This document shows, piece after piece, positions 63,509 to 64,000 of a stretch of 64,000 nt of DNA. Position 1 is the stretch's first letter, and each line of letters opens with the position of its first letter. The position numbers and the translations under genes are program-made. The DNA lies in the NCBI RefSeq assembly GCF_042651065.1, contig NZ_JBHSCH010000003.1, forward strand, positions 62,001 through 126,000, read 5' to 3'. The notes below the pieces were generated by a model that was not told where the DNA came from, searched no databases, and saw nothing but the letters and a program-made list of their open reading frames with translations. Source of the stretch: Pseudoroseomonas aestuarii (lineage in GTDB: Bacteria > Pseudomonadota > Alphaproteobacteria > Acetobacterales > Acetobacteraceae).

Positions 63509-63730
63509 CTAATGAACGGAGGGCCGCAGCTTGCGCAGCAGCGCCAGGAGCCGCGGCGGCAGCGGCTCCTCGGCCGCGTCCTGGTATTCCTCGCGCAGGC
63601 GCTCGTCGAGCCAGTCCCGCCGCGTGTTCCCGGCGTCAGGGCTGGCGATGCCGGCCGCCTTGTCCTCGGGTGCCGTTTCGCTGGCCTGATCTTCCTCGGC
63701 AGGCACGGGCGCAGGGACGGATTTAGCCAC
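63509..63730 (-). CDS. nepR: NepR-family anti-sigma factor
   Basis: A 73-residue protein with an acidic disordered N-terminus and the NepR core at the C-terminus: RDWLDERLREEYQDAAEE then LPPRLLALLRKLRP, matching the helix-(E)P-x-P-helix pattern that holds the EcfG sigma factor. PhyR displaces it on stress. GTG 63730 has GAGAG upstream. It is divergent from a probable phyR 172 bases away, but the usual ecfG partner is not between it and the methyltransferase. Confidence 0.82.
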   Translation of the reverse strand: MAKSVPAPVPAEEDQASETAPEDKAAGIASPDAGNTRRDWLDERLREEYQDAAEEPLPPRLLALLRKLRPSVH

Positions 63731-63902
63731 GCGGGGGCTCTCTTCTCACGAAGTGGTGTGCCATCGTAAAGGCATAGGCCTGTGCATTTCGACAGGGAAG
63801 TTGTAACGGTGAGGCCTTCGGTCTGAAATTCAAGCGCGCCCCGCCGGCCGAAAACCCGCCGGCACGGAGGTTGGTTGCCAGGAGCAGGAAGGTCACGCGA
63901 GC

Positions 63903-64000
63903 ATGGGCTCTGACCCCGCCGACCTGTTACCCGTCCTGCGGGCCCTGCGCCGCTACACCCACGCCGCACTCGGGTCCCGCGTGCTGGCCGACCGCGTGGT
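63903..64000 (+). CDS. phyR: Probable PhyR general stress response regulator (partial)
   Basis: The first 32 codons of a forward gene cut by the window end. VLRALRRYTHAALGSRVLADRVV resembles the start of the sigma-like domain of PhyR (compare the LRRYARALTGSQ pattern); EcfG sigma factors begin similarly, but the GSR-xxAD-x-V ending fits PhyR better. Position divergent from nepR is the classical locus layout. The receiver domain lies outside the window. Confidence 0.65.
   Translation, partial: MGSDPADLLPVLRALRRYTHAALGSRVLADRV

Noticed and set aside
63730..63902. EcfG-type promoter (GGAAC and CGTT elements) between nepR and phyR
   Set aside because: I could not find a GGAAC with a properly spaced -10 on either strand.

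Overview
The window is about 64 kb of very GC-rich, densely coded bacterial chromosome. Gene content points to an alphaproteobacterium, most likely Acetobacteraceae/Rhodospirillales (a Roseomonas-like organism). The main reasons are an alphaproteobacterial GTTC-N7-GTTC LexA box in front of lexA, a NepR/PhyR general-stress locus, several solute-binding proteins of the Liv, Dpp, Bug and TRAP types, and a PmtA-like methyltransferase. This is inference from gene content; no rRNA gene is present. No tRNA, CRISPR array, insertion sequence or phage module was recognised.

Layout. 1-4432 (minus): a branched-chain amino acid type ABC operon, binding protein, a fused LivH-LivM permease, LivG and LivF (cut by the window edge). 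4577-5775: CbpA/CbpM co-chaperone pair. 5926-7805: aminotransferase and an AlkA-type glycosylase, the latter coupled to a membrane-anchored protein (7802-8428). 8657-10836: OmpR-type two-component pair. 10833-15937: a DUF6065 gene with an in-frame stop in its N-terminal region, an Asp/Glu racemase, an oligopeptide-type binding protein, an M20 amidohydrolase and a small unknown. 15978-20371: gltX, comEC and lexA. 20679-23797: FadR-type regulator divergent from an M20 hydrolase/nucleoside hydrolase pair. 23819-28150: a Cas2/SinR-like small protein, an orphan TRAP binding protein and a hybrid kinase in one operon. 28238-29017: a phosphodiesterase. 29108-33854: a type I secretion operon that also carries a murein endopeptidase. 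33975-35458: GT2 and GtrA.

35603-44801 is a peptide/nickel-type ABC locus with three tandem binding-protein paralogues followed by one complete permease/ATPase set. 44992-48797 is a molybdenum hydroxylase operon (CoxS-CoxL-CoxM order, form II active-site motif) with a Fur-like palindrome upstream. It is followed by an AtzH-like protein, a DadA-type oxidase and an unusual double cold-shock protein with Gly/Arg/Phe repeats. 51602-54898 holds an orphan flagellin-like protein, a Bug receptor, an SDR and a secreted unknown. 54908-59299 is a signalling operon: hybrid kinase, an OmpR-type regulator whose receiver lacks key residues, and an HD-GYP protein. 59424-62702 has a GH8 glycanase divergent from an LpxH-like phosphatase and a GT4 glycosyltransferase. 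The right edge has a PmtA-like methyltransferase, nepR and the divergent start of a probable phyR.

Functionally the window is dominated by nutrient scavenging (five binding-protein types) and sensing (four kinase/regulator loci plus the stress switch). The parts least explained by standard annotation are the double cold-shock protein, the kinase/pseudo-receiver/HD-GYP operon, the TRAP receptor-kinase operon, the type I secretion/endopeptidase operon and the flagellin-like orphan.
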